From Bacillota bacterium (GTDB taxonomy: Bacteria; Bacillota; Clostridia; Christensenellales; SZUA-584): a stretch of DNA of 64,000 bases. A model generated the notes under the pieces. The model saw nothing but the letters and a program-made list of their open reading frames with translations. It made no database searches and was not told where the DNA came from. The translations under genes and the position numbers were made by a program. The stretch is taken from NCBI GenBank assembly GCA_023415795.1, contig JAEZJG010000023.1:62001-126000 (forward strand). Reading direction: 5' to 3'. Shown one piece after another: positions 15,887 through 25,492 of the stretch (the first letter of the stretch is position 1; every line of letters starts with the position of its first letter).

Positions 15887-16120
15887 ATGAAAATTAAGAA
15901 CATTAACGAACCGCAAAAGTTCTTCGAAGTGCTCAAGAATTGCAAGGGCAAGATCGAACTGGTCACTTCCGAAGGCGACAGGCTCAATCTGAAATCCACG
16001 CTTTGCCAGTACATCATGCTCACGCAGATGTTCTCCGAGGCCAAGATCGATGAACTCGAACTGCTGGTTTCCGAGCCTGAAGATTTGAACCTCCTTCTCA
16101 ACTATCTGGTTAGAGGATAA
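15887..16120 (+). CDS. small conserved clostridial protein (often mis-annotated as polyA polymerase)
   Basis: A 77-residue soluble protein starting KIKNINEPQKFFEVLKNCKG and containing VTSEGDRLNLKSTLCQYIML. I recall closely similar short proteins in many Clostridia, usually labelled hypothetical or, wrongly, polya polymerase. There is no catalytic motif for a nucleotidyltransferase at this size. It has AAAGGAGG eight bases before the ATG, its own promoter and terminator, and so is a well-defined expressed gene of unknown role. Confidence 0.75.
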   Translation: MKIKNINEPQKFFEVLKNCKGKIELVTSEGDRLNLKSTLCQYIMLTQMFSEAKIDELELLVSEPEDLNLLLNYLVRG

Positions 16121-16137
16121 CCAAATCTTGACTACTT

Positions 16138-16163
16138 AAGGCCGCTGCATAAGCGGCTTTTTT
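16138..16163 (+). terminator. intrinsic terminator
   Basis: GCCGCT (16141-16146) pairs with AGCGGC (16152-16157) around a five-base loop, with a few flanking A/T pairs, and is followed by six T. Confidence 0.88.
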
Positions 16164-16245
16164 AATTGAATTTTGCAGTGCGGTCTGCCCTGATTTTGGG
16201 ACAGGCGTTGTGCGATGATGATGATAAAAAAGGGGGCGCGGCGCA

Positions 16246-19200
16246 GTGGGAGTGACGGTTGTCAAAGGGCGTGCGGGCAGCGGCAAAAGCCGTATGCTGT
16301 TGGGACACATCCGCGATATGATATCGGACCCGCTCAGGAAGGTGCTCGTGGTCGTACCGGGTCAGCTCACATTTGAGACGGAGAAGGACATCATGGCGGC
16401 GTGCGGTGTGCGCGGCATTATGGGGCTGGAGGTGCAAAGCCTGCAGCGGCTGGCACTGCGCATACTGGAGGAGACGGGGCTGCCCGCCTTTTTGTCGCAC
16501 GCGGAACGCGCTATGGTGTGCCATCGGGCACTGGAGCGGCTGGACAAGCCTTTCGGCGGTGAACGTCTGCCCGACTTCGAGGTGTGTCTTGCGGAGCTGG
16601 TCACGCGATTGAAAAGCCACAGCCAGACACCGGAGACGCTGCGTGACGCGGCATCGCGCGTGAAGGATGCCGCGCTGTCACAGAAGCTGCGTGACACGGC
16701 GGATGTGCTGGCACTCTACGACGAGATGTGCGGCAGCCGGTACGACAGTGCGGATATATACGCGCTTGCGGCGGCACGGGCAGACAGCGTAGCATGGCTG
16801 CGCGGCGCGACGGTTATCATAGACGGGCTGGACAGCGGTGCACCCGCCGCGTTGAAGCTGCTGGCGAAGGTGGCCGCACTGGCGCAGGAGACGGTAGCGG
16901 CGTTCCGTGGAGATGATACTGACCCGGCTTTGTTTGAGCCGGAGGAGAAGCTGGTGCGGCAGTTCATTCGCGATGTGGAAACGGCGGGGCAAAACGTGAT
17001 GGTGATGGGCAGCCCCAATTTACAGCACAGGTATAATTCCAATGCACTGCACTTTTTGGAAGCCAATTTGTACCGCTATCCGTATACGCCGTATGAGGGC
17101 GCGACGGACGGGCTGTACCTGATTGAGGCGGAAACGGCGGAGCAGGAGGTGGAGCGCGTGGCGTCCGCCATACTGGCTGCTGTAACGCGGGAAGGCTGGC
17201 GTTTTTCCGACATCGCCGTGGTTGGCGGAAACCTTGCGGCGTATTTGCCTGTCATCAAGTCAGTATTTGCACAGGCGGGTATACCGTTCTTCACGGACGA
17301 GCGCCGGACGCTGGCAGACAACGCGTTCTTTGATTTTCTGAACAGCGCGATGCAGGCAGCGGCGGGGGATGTGACCGCAGTTGAGGGCTTTGTCTACAGT
17401 GCCTATGCGCCATTGAGTGAGGCGCAGCAACGAGCGTTAAAAAGCTATGCTGAGCGGTATGCGCTCAAGGGCTGGCACTTTCAGAACACGTTTTGGCGCG
17501 GAGAAGGGGCAGATGAAGCGGAAGCTGCCCGCCGCGCAGTCATGCGTCCGCTGGATGCGCTGACACGACGATTCAAGGAGGGCGGTGCGGCACAGCAGAT
17601 AGCGGCAGTGCGGCGCTTTCTGGACGATTGCGGCGTCAAGGAGAAGCTGGAGGCGCTGTGCGCGGACATCGACACGCCAGAGACGCGGGGCGAGCATATT
17701 TATTTCAGGCAGGTATATGAGCGGACTTTGGCTGTGCTGGACAGCGTGCCGCGTGTGATGGGCGATGCACCGGTGGCGGCAGATGCACTGTGCAGCCTGA
17801 TCGGTACGGGCTTTGAGGGCACGCGCATTGCAGTGATACCGCCTGCCACGGACGAAGTCAAGGTGTTTGATATATCGGTGGCGAGGCTTCCCGGCATCAA
17901 AGCATTGTTTGCCATCGGGCTCAACGACGGGTCGTGGCCCGCGCGTGACGACGGACCGGGCATACTTTCGGGCACGGAGCGCGAGCTGCTGTTGGATGCA
18001 GGGCTGGACGTGGGTGTGTATGACCTCGCGGCGGAGAAGCTCAAGATATATACCGCGCTGGCCAAGCCTAAGGACACTCTGGTGCTCAGCTGGAACCGGG
18101 CGGCTGGTGCGCCGTCGGTGCTGATTGATCGGATAAGGCGGCTGTTCCCGAGCTTGCTGACGGGCGGCGCGCCTTCGCTGCTGCCGATGGGCAGTGCGGA
18201 ACCGTTGCTGCTGGGCGGTATAGCGGATGCGCTGCGTGGTAAGACGCCGGATGATACGCTGACGGGTCTTTGCGCGCGCTTTCTCAAGCAACCGCTTTGG
18301 CAGGAGCGGGCAGCGGCGGTGCTGCTGCGGGACAACGCGGCGCAGTCCATCAGCACGGAGCAGGCACGAGAATTGTACGGAGGCATTCGGTGCAGCGCGA
18401 CACGCATCGAGAACTACTATAAGTGCCCCTACAAGCATTTTCTTGATCATGGCGTGCGTGCCAAGGTGCCGCGTGACTACACGTATGACCGCATCGACAT
18501 CGGCACCTATATGCACCTTGCGCTGGACATTTTCGCGAAGCGTCTGATAGCGGATGGCGTGATGATTCAGACGCTGCCTGAAGAGGAAACGGTAAAGCGT
18601 ATGGAAGCGGCGGCAAAGGAAGCCGCACAGCAGCACGATAACGGCAAGCTGGAGGCGGATGAACGGTTTGCCGTGCAATACGCGCTGCTCAAGAAGGAAC
18701 TGGCGGACACTGCGTTGCGCATACGCGCGCATTTTGTGGGGCGCGATGCACGCATGCTGATGAGCGAGCAGACGTTCTCAATGCTGCTGCCCACGGCAAC
18801 GGCGGATGTTGAGCTGACAGGCAAGATAGACCGTATCGATGAAGCGGGCGGATACTATCGTGTGGTGGACTACAAGTCGTCCGACACCCGGTTTGCGCTC
18901 AATGAGCTGGCAGCAGGTACCGCATTGCAGCTGCCTGTCTATATTGAGGCGGCAAGGCGCGCACTGGCGGACACGGGGTTGCAGCCCGCCGGCGGGTATT
19001 ACATGAAGATCGGTGACAGCTACGGCGAGGACGAGGGTGAGGTGCTTACCAAGGGGCGTATGCGCGGTATATCCATCAGCGATGCGGAGGCGCTCTCGCT
19101 GTTCAGCGATACGCTGCCGGGCGGCAGCTTTGTGGCGGTGGATCAGCGGGTGACCAATAAGGGCGCACTGCATGGCGCGTCTAAAAACTTCTTTGACGCA

Positions 19201-19425
19201 CCGCAATTGGATGCGCTGTTGAGCTATGCGCTAAGCATGATCCGCAATGCGGCGGAGCGCATTTGCGGCGGAGATAACGCCATCTGTCCGGTGGACGGCG
19301 CGTGTGACTACTGCGATTACAAGAGCGTCTGCCTGATGAATGCGGGCTACGCGGGCAACGCGCAGCGCACGGCGGAGCGCTTCGACCGGGATAGCTTGAG
19401 CGAGGATGGGGAGGCGGCATCATGA
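16246..19425 (+). CDS. addB: AddB, ATP-dependent helicase-nuclease subunit B
   Basis: A 1059-residue partner of AddA in the AddAB enzyme, which resects double-strand breaks up to Chi-like sites and loads RecA. The N-terminus carries a Walker A motif (GRAGSGKS, about residues 8-15), which identifies AddB rather than RexB. The C-terminus is a RecB-type nuclease with ELTGKIDRIDEAGGYYRVVD followed by YKSSD. The four iron-sulfur cysteines are visible as one in NYYKCPYKHFLDHG and three in GACDYCDYKSVC. The GTG start has AAGGGGG about eight bases upstream. The stop overlaps the addA start as ATGA, so the subunits are translationally coupled. Confidence 0.95.
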   Translation: MGVTVVKGRAGSGKSRMLLGHIRDMISDPLRKVLVVVPGQLTFETEKDIMAACGVRGIMGLEVQSLQRLALRILEETGLPAFLSHAERAMVCHRALERLDKPFGGERLPDFEVCLAELVTRLKSHSQTPETLRDAASRVKDAALSQKLRDTADVLALYDEMCGSRYDSADIYALAAARADSVAWLRGATVIIDGLDSGAPAALKLLAKVAALAQETVAAFRGDDTDPALFEPEEKLVRQFIRDVETAGQNVMVMGSPNLQHRYNSNALHFLEANLYRYPYTPYEGATDGLYLIEAETAEQEVERVASAILAAVTREGWRFSDIAVVGGNLAAYLPVIKSVFAQAGIPFFTDERRTLADNAFFDFLNSAMQAAAGDVTAVEGFVYSAYAPLSEAQQRALKSYAERYALKGWHFQNTFWRGEGADEAEAARRAVMRPLDALTRRFKEGGAAQQIAAVRRFLDDCGVKEKLEALCADIDTPETRGEHIYFRQVYERTLAVLDSVPRVMGDAPVAADALCSLIGTGFEGTRIAVIPPATDEVKVFDISVARLPGIKALFAIGLNDGSWPARDDGPGILSGTERELLLDAGLDVGVYDLAAEKLKIYTALAKPKDTLVLSWNRAAGAPSVLIDRIRRLFPSLLTGGAPSLLPMGSAEPLLLGGIADALRGKTPDDTLTGLCARFLKQPLWQERAAAVLLRDNAAQSISTEQARELYGGIRCSATRIENYYKCPYKHFLDHGVRAKVPRDYTYDRIDIGTYMHLALDIFAKRLIADGVMIQTLPEEETVKRMEAAAKEAAQQHDNGKLEADERFAVQYALLKKELADTALRIRAHFVGRDARMLMSEQTFSMLLPTATADVELTGKIDRIDEAGGYYRVVDYKSSDTRFALNELAAGTALQLPVYIEAARRALADTGLQPAGGYYMKIGDSYGEDEGEVLTKGRMRGISISDAEALSLFSDTLPGGSFVAVDQRVTNKGALHGASKNFFDAPQLDALLSYALSMIRNAAERICGGDNAICPVDGACDYCDYKSVCLMNAGYAGNAQRTAERFDRDSLSEDGEAAS

Positions 19426-22400
19426 GCGGCAGGACGTGGAATGTGCACCAGCAAAGCGCGATAGACCTGCGGGGACGCAGCGTGGTGGTGTCCGCGGCGG
19501 CGGGCAGCGGCAAAACCAGCGTGCTGACAGAGCGGGTGCTGCGCCTGATTGAAGAGGGAGAGGACATCAGCCGGATGTTGGTGGTGACGTTCACCAACCT
19601 CGCGGCGGGTGAGATGCGCGCGCGTATTTATCAGCGGCTGCAGGAGGCAGGCAAGGCGGACGCACGGCTGGCGGCACAGGCTGAGAAGTGTGCGTTTGCT
19701 GATATCTCGACGCTGCACGCGTTTTGCGGGCGGCTGATACGCGATAACTTTGCGCAGGCGGGCGTATCCCCCGTGTTTGCCATCGCGGACGAGGCACAGA
19801 CGGCATACCTCAAGCAAACTGCACTGGATGATGCCATCGAGCAAGCGCTGGCAGACCGCAAGCAGCACTCCATTGTACTCAAATATGCGGGGCGCGGTGA
19901 CATGGAAACGCTGCGCTCTATCGTAACGAAGATATACAACAGAGCCATCAGCTTAAAGCACCCTCAGGATTGGCTGGAGCAGGCGCGAACACATTACAGC
20001 GGCGGCGCGTTTGTTGACGCGCTGTTTGAGGAGCATCGCGCAATGGTGCGTGAAGCGGGGATAAAGGCGGCAGAGCATTTGGAGCTGCGCACGGCGCTGT
20101 GGCGCGAGAGCGGCTTTGAAGCGGAGGCACTGGCGAGCGAAGCGGATAAGCAAACGCTGATGCGGGCTGCGGAGACGATGACGAAGGGCGAAGCGTATCT
20201 GCCCGTGTTCGAGCCGATCACCTCTACGGCGAAGGGCGCGCCCAATCAGGGCAGTAAGAAGCACACCAACGCCGCAAACAAGTGTCTGGAAGCGGTACGG
20301 CGGTGGGAGGGCTGCTTTGCTGACAAAGTATCGGCGGAGCTGGAAGGTGTGGGTGACGACGGGCGGTTCTTTATCGATTTGACGTGGTCTTTCATGTCCC
20401 GCTACGCCAAGCTGAAACGCGGCAAGAACCTGCTGGATCACGATGATACAATGCATTTTGCATTTCGGGTGCTGCAATCACAGGACATCGCCGCTCGGTA
20501 TCGTGACAAATATGCGCATGTATTTGTGGACGAATATCAGGATATCAACGAGGCACAGCACGCCATTATCTCGGCGCTGCAACGCGGGGATAACGACTTT
20601 CTTGTGGGCGATGTGAAACAGTGTATCTATACCTTCCGCGAGTCTAACCCCGAGCTGCTGATGCGGCGCTGCCGCGAACTGTCCGGCGGAGGGCTGGTGG
20701 AGATGAACACCAACTACCGCAGTACACCTGCTGTCATTGACTTCATCAACGATGTGATGGGGCACATGATGACGCAGGAAGCCGGCGGGGTTGACTACAC
20801 CGGCGGACAGCGGTTGGCGGCGGGCTCCACGGGCGATGGCCGCGTGGACGTTGTGCTGGCGGGGCGAGAAAGTGCGGACGGCGAGGACACGCTGGGCAGT
20901 CTTGAGGCGGAGGCCGCGCAGCTGGCAGCGTTGATTGACGGCTTTGTAAAAGAGGGCTTTGCCTACGGCGATATTGCGGTGCTGCGGCCTGAGCTGTCCG
21001 GGACGGGACAGCAGCTGGCACAGGCGCTTCGCGAGCGGCGCATACCGGTGACAGGCGGACCCGCGGGTGATCCGGCTTACAGCGAGCTGATGGTGTTCAT
21101 CAATTTGCTGTCCGTGATCGACAGCCCCACGGCAGACGTACCGTTGCTATCTGCGCTGCGCTATCCGTACTATGGACTGACCGAAGCCGATTTCGCACGT
21201 ATCCGCATGGCTGCGCCCGCAGGCGTTACTTTCGCGCAAGCGGCACTGGCATATACAACGGACGATGAAACTGGAAACAAGCTGTCGCGCTTCTGGCGCG
21301 ATGTGGAGCGGTTTGGTCGCATGGCGGCGTGCATGAAACTGCCGGACTTCCTGATGCGCGTGCGGCAGGAGGCCCGGTTCCGCGAATATGCCCTGACCTC
21401 GCCGGGCGGCAGCGGCACCGACGAGATGATCAGCGGTTTTATCAATACGGTGGCGGCGGCAGCACCGAGAAGCCTGAGGGAGGTGCTGGACATGGCGGAC
21501 AGGATGCGCGCCGCGCGCGAAGCTCAGCCCGATCCCAAGACGGCGGACGGCGTATATCTGACCACGATTCACCGCTCAAAGGGGCTGGAATTTCCCGTGG
21601 TGATTCTGTGCGGCCTGCACAAGAATATCGATCAGCGGGACGCGCGGGGAATGGTGCTGGTGGGTCGAGAGCTGGGCATCGGTCTGTGTGATGTGGACGA
21701 AGTGGCGCACATCAAGAAGCCTACATTTCACAGCACGGCGGTGGCGCGCGGCATGAAGCGCGAAAAGATATCCGAGACGGTGCGCCTGCTGTACGTGGGC
21801 ATGACGCGGGCGATAAAAAGGTTGGTGCTGCTGGGAGCGGGCAGCGCACTCAAGGACGGCTGGCTGGAGGATAAGGCGCAAGGATGGCAGATGAACGCGC
21901 AGAGCTACTTCGATCTGCTGATGCCAGCTATGCGTATGGCGTGCGTGGACAGCGGCACCGCCTTTGAGGAGACGGTGCGCATATTGCCGTGTGAAGACGG
22001 CTGTGCAGCGCAGTCGGATACGGCACAGCGGCTGAAGGCACTGCTGGACGCGGCTTCGGCGGCTGACCCGGAAGAGGTGTTTGAGGCATATGCGAACAAC
22101 AGCGATGTCGGGGTGCCATCCAAGGTGAGCGTATCGGCATTAAAGCGGATGGCAGAGCAGCCGCCTGTGCTGCAGCCGCAGCGTTTTCCGTCGGAGGAAG
22201 ACGGCATCACAGCAGCGGAGCGCGGCACGCTGATGCACCGCGTGCTGGAGGTGATGGGGCTTGCGGTGCGAAATGCGGATGAAGTGGCGGCAGAGGTAAA
22301 ACGTCTGTCGGCAGAGGGGCGCATTGACGAGGCGTTGGCGGGCTTTGTCGATGTACAAGCTGTTGCCGGTTTTTTGCACAGCGAGCTGGCGGAACGGGCA

Positions 22401-22712
22401 CGGGTGTCGTCCCGCTGCATATTTGAGCAGCCGTTTTGCCTGCAAATGAGCGCGCGAGAGCTGAGTCTGGCAGAGTCGGACGAGCCGGTGATCGTGCAGG
22501 GTATCATCGACATGTGCTTTCTGGAGGACGATCAGTGGGTGATTGTCGATTACAAGACGGATAAGGTGAGCGCTCAAGAAGCCCCTGAGGCGGCAAAGCG
22601 GTATGCAATACAGCTTGAGCTATACGCGCGGGCGCTTACGGATATCACAAGGCATTCTGTGTCGCAGTGGTGGGTTTTCTATCTCACGGCCGGCCAGGCA
22701 GTTCGGTTGTAG
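19422..22712 (+). CDS. addA: AddA, ATP-dependent helicase-nuclease subunit A
   Basis: A 1096-residue UvrD-family helicase with a C-terminal nuclease. Motif I is SAAAGSGKTSVL (residues 24-35), motif Ia is VVTFTNLAAGEMRARI, motif II is VDEYQDIN, motif III includes VGDVKQCIYTFRESNPEL, motif IV NYRST, motif V IHRSKGLEFPVV and motif VI RLLYVGMTRAIKRLVL. The nuclease core is GIIDMCFLEDDQWVIVD followed by YKTDK. Length is a little under the Bacillus protein (about 1230). It is the motor of AddAB and overlaps addB by four bases. Confidence 0.95.
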   Translation: MSGRTWNVHQQSAIDLRGRSVVVSAAAGSGKTSVLTERVLRLIEEGEDISRMLVVTFTNLAAGEMRARIYQRLQEAGKADARLAAQAEKCAFADISTLHAFCGRLIRDNFAQAGVSPVFAIADEAQTAYLKQTALDDAIEQALADRKQHSIVLKYAGRGDMETLRSIVTKIYNRAISLKHPQDWLEQARTHYSGGAFVDALFEEHRAMVREAGIKAAEHLELRTALWRESGFEAEALASEADKQTLMRAAETMTKGEAYLPVFEPITSTAKGAPNQGSKKHTNAANKCLEAVRRWEGCFADKVSAELEGVGDDGRFFIDLTWSFMSRYAKLKRGKNLLDHDDTMHFAFRVLQSQDIAARYRDKYAHVFVDEYQDINEAQHAIISALQRGDNDFLVGDVKQCIYTFRESNPELLMRRCRELSGGGLVEMNTNYRSTPAVIDFINDVMGHMMTQEAGGVDYTGGQRLAAGSTGDGRVDVVLAGRESADGEDTLGSLEAEAAQLAALIDGFVKEGFAYGDIAVLRPELSGTGQQLAQALRERRIPVTGGPAGDPAYSELMVFINLLSVIDSPTADVPLLSALRYPYYGLTEADFARIRMAAPAGVTFAQAALAYTTDDETGNKLSRFWRDVERFGRMAACMKLPDFLMRVRQEARFREYALTSPGGSGTDEMISGFINTVAAAAPRSLREVLDMADRMRAAREAQPDPKTADGVYLTTIHRSKGLEFPVVILCGLHKNIDQRDARGMVLVGRELGIGLCDVDEVAHIKKPTFHSTAVARGMKREKISETVRLLYVGMTRAIKRLVLLGAGSALKDGWLEDKAQGWQMNAQSYFDLLMPAMRMACVDSGTAFEETVRILPCEDGCAAQSDTAQRLKALLDAASAADPEEVFEAYANNSDVGVPSKVSVSALKRMAEQPPVLQPQRFPSEEDGITAAERGTLMHRVLEVMGLAVRNADEVAAEVKRLSAEGRIDEALAGFVDVQAVAGFLHSELAERARVSSRCIFEQPFCLQMSARELSLAESDEPVIVQGIIDMCFLEDDQWVIVDYKTDKVSAQEAPEAAKRYAIQLELYARALTDITRHSVSQWWVFYLTAGQAVRL

Positions 22713-22742
22713 TGTATAGACCTTTAAGCTTCAGCCATACTG

Positions 22743-22751
22743 TGATATAAT
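22743..22751 (+). promoter_or_regulatory. extended -10 promoter of the YbjQ-family gene
   Basis: TGATATAAT (extended -10: TG-A-TATAAT) lies 33 bases before the ATG. The -35 region 17 bases upstream (TTTAAG) is weak, as is common with extended -10 promoters. Confidence 0.55.
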
Positions 22752-22783
22752 ATTCACAATATTAGTTGACGGAGGAAACAGGC

Positions 22784-23092
22784 ATGATTATCATGACAAT
22801 TGAAAATCCGGGCAGACCGTTTGAGACGCTGGGCTTAGTGCGCGGCTCAATGATACAGAGCAAGCACATCGGGAAGGATATGGCAGCCGGTCTCAAAACG
22901 CTGGTAGGCGGAGAGCTCAAGGGTTATACCGAGATGATGGAGGAGTCCCGCGAGATTGCGACACAGCGCATGATCGGGCAGGCCAAGGTGCTGGGTGCAG
23001 ACGCGGTTGTGTGCGTGCGGTATACCTCCAGCTCTGTTATGCAGGGCGCTGCGGAGGTAACGGCTTACGGAACAGCCATCAAATATAAATAG
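22784..23092 (+). CDS. YbjQ/UPF0145 family protein
   Basis: A 102-residue protein of the YbjQ (UPF0145, putative heavy-metal-binding) family. The signature C-terminal part reads GADAVVCVRYTSSSVMQGAA then EVTAYGTAIK; the central region has ESREIATQRMIGQAKVLGAD. The family folds into a pentameric or decameric ring of unsettled function. The ATG at 22784 has GGAGGAAA six bases upstream, favoured over a TTG at 22766 that lies before the ribosome site. It has its own promoter, 70 bases after addA. Confidence 0.85.
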   Translation: MIIMTIENPGRPFETLGLVRGSMIQSKHIGKDMAAGLKTLVGGELKGYTEMMEESREIATQRMIGQAKVLGADAVVCVRYTSSSVMQGAAEVTAYGTAIKYK

Positions 23093-23168
23093 GCGGCATT
23101 AAGCCGCCGAAAAATTGTCCCGCGCCGGGCTTGCTGCCATTTGGCGGCGCATTACACCGGTGCGGGAC
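23093..23168. other. two hairpins between convergent genes
   Basis: GGCGGC-ATTAA-GCCGCC follows the YbjQ stop directly and lacks a plus-strand T run, but on the minus strand it is followed by TATTTATATTT. A second, larger inverted repeat pairs GTCCCGCGCCGG (23117-23128) with CCGGTGCGGGAC (23157-23168), 12 bp with one wobble. Together they probably end both the YbjQ and the convergent cheY transcripts. Confidence 0.5.
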
Positions 23169-23188
23169 GAGATAGCATGTTTTTGCTG

Positions 23189-23545
23189 TTACGGCAGGCT
23201 GCTCAGTGCGGATACCAGCACATCCTCTTTAAAAGGTTTAACAATAAAGCCCTTGGCGCCGGAGAGCACTGCTTCGCGCACCATGCTTTCCTGACCCATA
23301 GCCGAGATCATAACGATTTGTGCGGTGGGAGAGACAGATAAAATTGCTTTCAAGCTGTCAAGTCCATCCATTTCAGGCATTGTGATGTCCATTGTCACAA
23401 TATCCGGCCTCAGTTCCTGATACTTTTGTAACGCAACCTTACCGTTTTCCGCTTCGCCGACAACCTCATATCCGTTTTTGGTGAGCATGTTTTTGATGGA
23501 TACCCGCATAAAAGCCGCATCATCAACAATCATCACTTTTTTCAT
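23189..23545 (-). CDS. cheY: CheY-type single-domain response regulator
   Basis: A 118-residue receiver domain with no output domain. The acidic pocket (VMIVDDAAFMR), the phosphoacceptor Asp in VTMDITMPEMDG, the conserved Ser/Thr (VMISAMGQ) and the Lys (GFIVKPFKED) are all present, as in CheY, which binds FliM when phosphorylated. The N-terminus and MDITMPEMDGLDSLKAI match the CheY of Bacillota. The ATG at 23545 has GGAGG eight bases upstream. It is divergent from the FliK-like gene that starts the flagellar region; no cheA, cheW, cheB or receptor gene occurs in the window. Confidence 0.88.
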   Translation of the reverse strand: MKKVMIVDDAAFMRVSIKNMLTKNGYEVVGEAENGKVALQKYQELRPDIVTMDITMPEMDGLDSLKAILSVSPTAQIVMISAMGQESMVREAVLSGAKGFIVKPFKEDVLVSALSSLP

Positions 23546-23692
23546 GTTTACCTCCAAAATGAGTCTGGTTCATATTGCTTCCGGTTGCTGCCGGGATTGA
23601 ACACGCTTATCAGCCGCGAAATGTCACTAAATAATCCCGGTCCGGACTTTCCGCGGTTTCTAAATCTTATATCGTATTTTTTCTCGGGACTA

Positions 23693-23718
23693 TTAACATT
23701 TTCATAAAAATCCGATAA
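23693..23718 (+). promoter_or_regulatory. possible sigma-D (SigD) promoter ahead of the FliK-like operon
   Basis: TCCGATAA (23711-23718) matches seven of eight bases of the flagellar sigma -10 GCCGATAA. TTAA at 23693-23696 stands 14 bases upstream as a poor -35. It lies 55 bases before the FliK-like start and would place that gene, the FlhB-like gene and perhaps fliD-fliS in the late flagellar class. Confidence 0.4.
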
Positions 23719-23773
23719 ATATTTTAGGGAAAGATGCGGAACACGATGCTTTTTGCCGGAACGGGAGTGTGCG

Positions 23774-25492
23774 ATGAAGATCGAGTTTGTACAACCAACA
23801 AGAAATATACCTGATAAACAACAGCTGCCCTTGCTTTTCAGGCAGGGTGATTTTTTCATGTCTGAGGTGCTGGAGGTGAGGGGACAGACAGCGCTGCTGC
23901 GAAACAGCCAGGGGATACTGCTGACTGCAAAGCTGCTGGGAGACATCGGTTTGATTGCGGGTGACCACGTAGAGACAGTCGTGGATGAAGCCGGTCGCGG
24001 CCGTTATGTGCTGCGTCTGCTGGATGTTTCACGCGGGGGTGATCTTGCAGCGGGCAGTCCGGGTGAGCAGGCGGGGAATACAGCCGCGCAGAGCACCCGC
24101 GCGCAGACGATTCACGGTATGCTGGCGATGATGAAGAAAAACGCAGGTCTGGAACCCAAGATGGCGGAGTTTATGGCGCGAAACGGCGTTGCGGATACAC
24201 CGGAGAATATTGATACACTGACGAAGCTGATCAAAGGGGATGTGAAAGCAGGGCAGGTGCTGACGCAAATGCAGGGGGAAGCGTTGCGGGCCGGAACAGC
24301 TGCGTCCAACAGCCTTGCTGCTTATGGACAGGCAGACATCATCGAGGTGACTGCGGCTATGCCCGAAGCAACAGTCAAGGTACAGTCCGCGGCACAGACA
24401 GTAGAAAACGTGGTCTCGCAGCAGCCTGAGGCGGCGGCGAATATGGTAAAGGCAGAGGGAGGGCAGCCATCAGCACCCCCGCCTGCGGCATTGCCTTTGA
24501 CACAAGCTGCGCTTATGCAGCAATCGCCTGCTGTACAGGCAGGGCAAGCTGCGACGGCGGAGCAAATATCAGCGTCGTTATTGACAGCAGACAAGCCGGA
24601 CGCAACTGCACAGCCGAAAACTGGTTTTCCGACGCAAAGCAGTGACGCTCACAGTATGAGCGAGGTGCAGCCGCAGCTGCAAGCAGCAGATAATGCATTG
24701 CCGCAAGCTTATGAGCCTGCTTTAAATCATGCGGTAAAGGGTACCGCTGCGTCATCGGAGAACGCGATGGGTGCAACAGTAAACTTATCCCCTGAGCATG
24801 CTGCGGACATAACGGTTAAAAATGCAGCGGCAGTGCCCGATTCGCCGGTGCTTTTACAGCCGCTGCAATCGGATGTGACAGATGTGCTGGCTGAAAAGAT
24901 ACTGTCCTTGATGGTAGACTTGAAGGATAAGAAAACGTTGCCTAAACAGCTAAAGAAAGCGGTGGAGGAGCTGCCCTTTCACATTAAAGAATTAAAGCTT
25001 TCGCTCAAGCATGCCGATAATATTGATGGAAACACATTGGGGCGGCAGGCGGAAAGCCTTGATAAGCAGATGTCCCTGATGTCCGAGCTGAAAAGGTTTG
25101 ACTGCTATCAGATTCCGATCATGACACAGAATCGGGAGCAGACTACAGCTGAGCTGTATGTGTTCAAGCAAAAGCGCAGAAGACCGGACGCGGACCCTGA
25201 ATCGTTCGCTGTGCTGCTGGGGCTGGACACACAGCATATGGGCCGTGTGGAGACGATGATCAAGGCTGCCGGTCGTAACGTGACGCTGGAATTCAGGCTG
25301 GAGGCTGCCGAGCTGACACAGGCGTTTGAACAGGGTGCGAGGGCGCTGGAGCCGATGATTGTACAAGCAGGGTTTAGGCTGACAGATGTCAGCGCAAAGG
25401 AACTGGCGGCAAGAACGACGGTGCTGAACGCAGAGGATGCGCAGCCCGGAGGACAAAGAACCGATGCAGGCGGTCTGGATGTAAGGATATGA
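23774..25492 (+). CDS. FliK-like flagellar hook-length control protein (first of two)
   Basis: A 572-residue protein. The first 90 residues form a compact beta-rich domain (KIEFVQPTRNIPDKQQLPLL, later AKLLGDIGLIAGDHVETVVD). Residues about 180-370 are an Ala/Gln/Pro-rich low-complexity spacer. The last 190 residues are folded and include the FliK-type hook domain (YQIPIMTQNREQTTAELYVF, then GRNVTLEFRLEAAELTQAFE). FliK proteins are secreted rulers that set hook length and switch export specificity through FlhB. A canonical fliK sits at 54.8 kb, so this is a paralogue or a distinct regulator. The ATG at 23774 has GGGAG six bases upstream. It overlaps the FlhB-like gene by four bases. Confidence 0.65.
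   Translation: MKIEFVQPTRNIPDKQQLPLLFRQGDFFMSEVLEVRGQTALLRNSQGILLTAKLLGDIGLIAGDHVETVVDEAGRGRYVLRLLDVSRGGDLAAGSPGEQAGNTAAQSTRAQTIHGMLAMMKKNAGLEPKMAEFMARNGVADTPENIDTLTKLIKGDVKAGQVLTQMQGEALRAGTAASNSLAAYGQADIIEVTAAMPEATVKVQSAAQTVENVVSQQPEAAANMVKAEGGQPSAPPPAALPLTQAALMQQSPAVQAGQAATAEQISASLLTADKPDATAQPKTGFPTQSSDAHSMSEVQPQLQAADNALPQAYEPALNHAVKGTAASSENAMGATVNLSPEHAADITVKNAAAVPDSPVLLQPLQSDVTDVLAEKILSLMVDLKDKKTLPKQLKKAVEELPFHIKELKLSLKHADNIDGNTLGRQAESLDKQMSLMSELKRFDCYQIPIMTQNREQTTAELYVFKQKRRRPDADPESFAVLLGLDTQHMGRVETMIKAAGRNVTLEFRLEAAELTQAFEQGARALEPMIVQAGFRLTDVSAKELAARTTVLNAEDAQPGGQRTDAGGLDVRI

Noticed and set aside
17437..18732. Long antisense frame (431 codons) opposite addB
   Set aside because: A shadow of codon bias in a GC-rich gene: Arg/His-rich product with no ribosome site or homology. 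The same applies to other long antisense frames opposite the binding-protein gene, addA, flhA and sigD.
24300..24880. Separate repeat or mobile element inside the FliK-like gene
   Set aside because: The low-complexity Ala/Gln/Pro stretch is typical of FliK rulers, in frame and of similar composition to the flanks.
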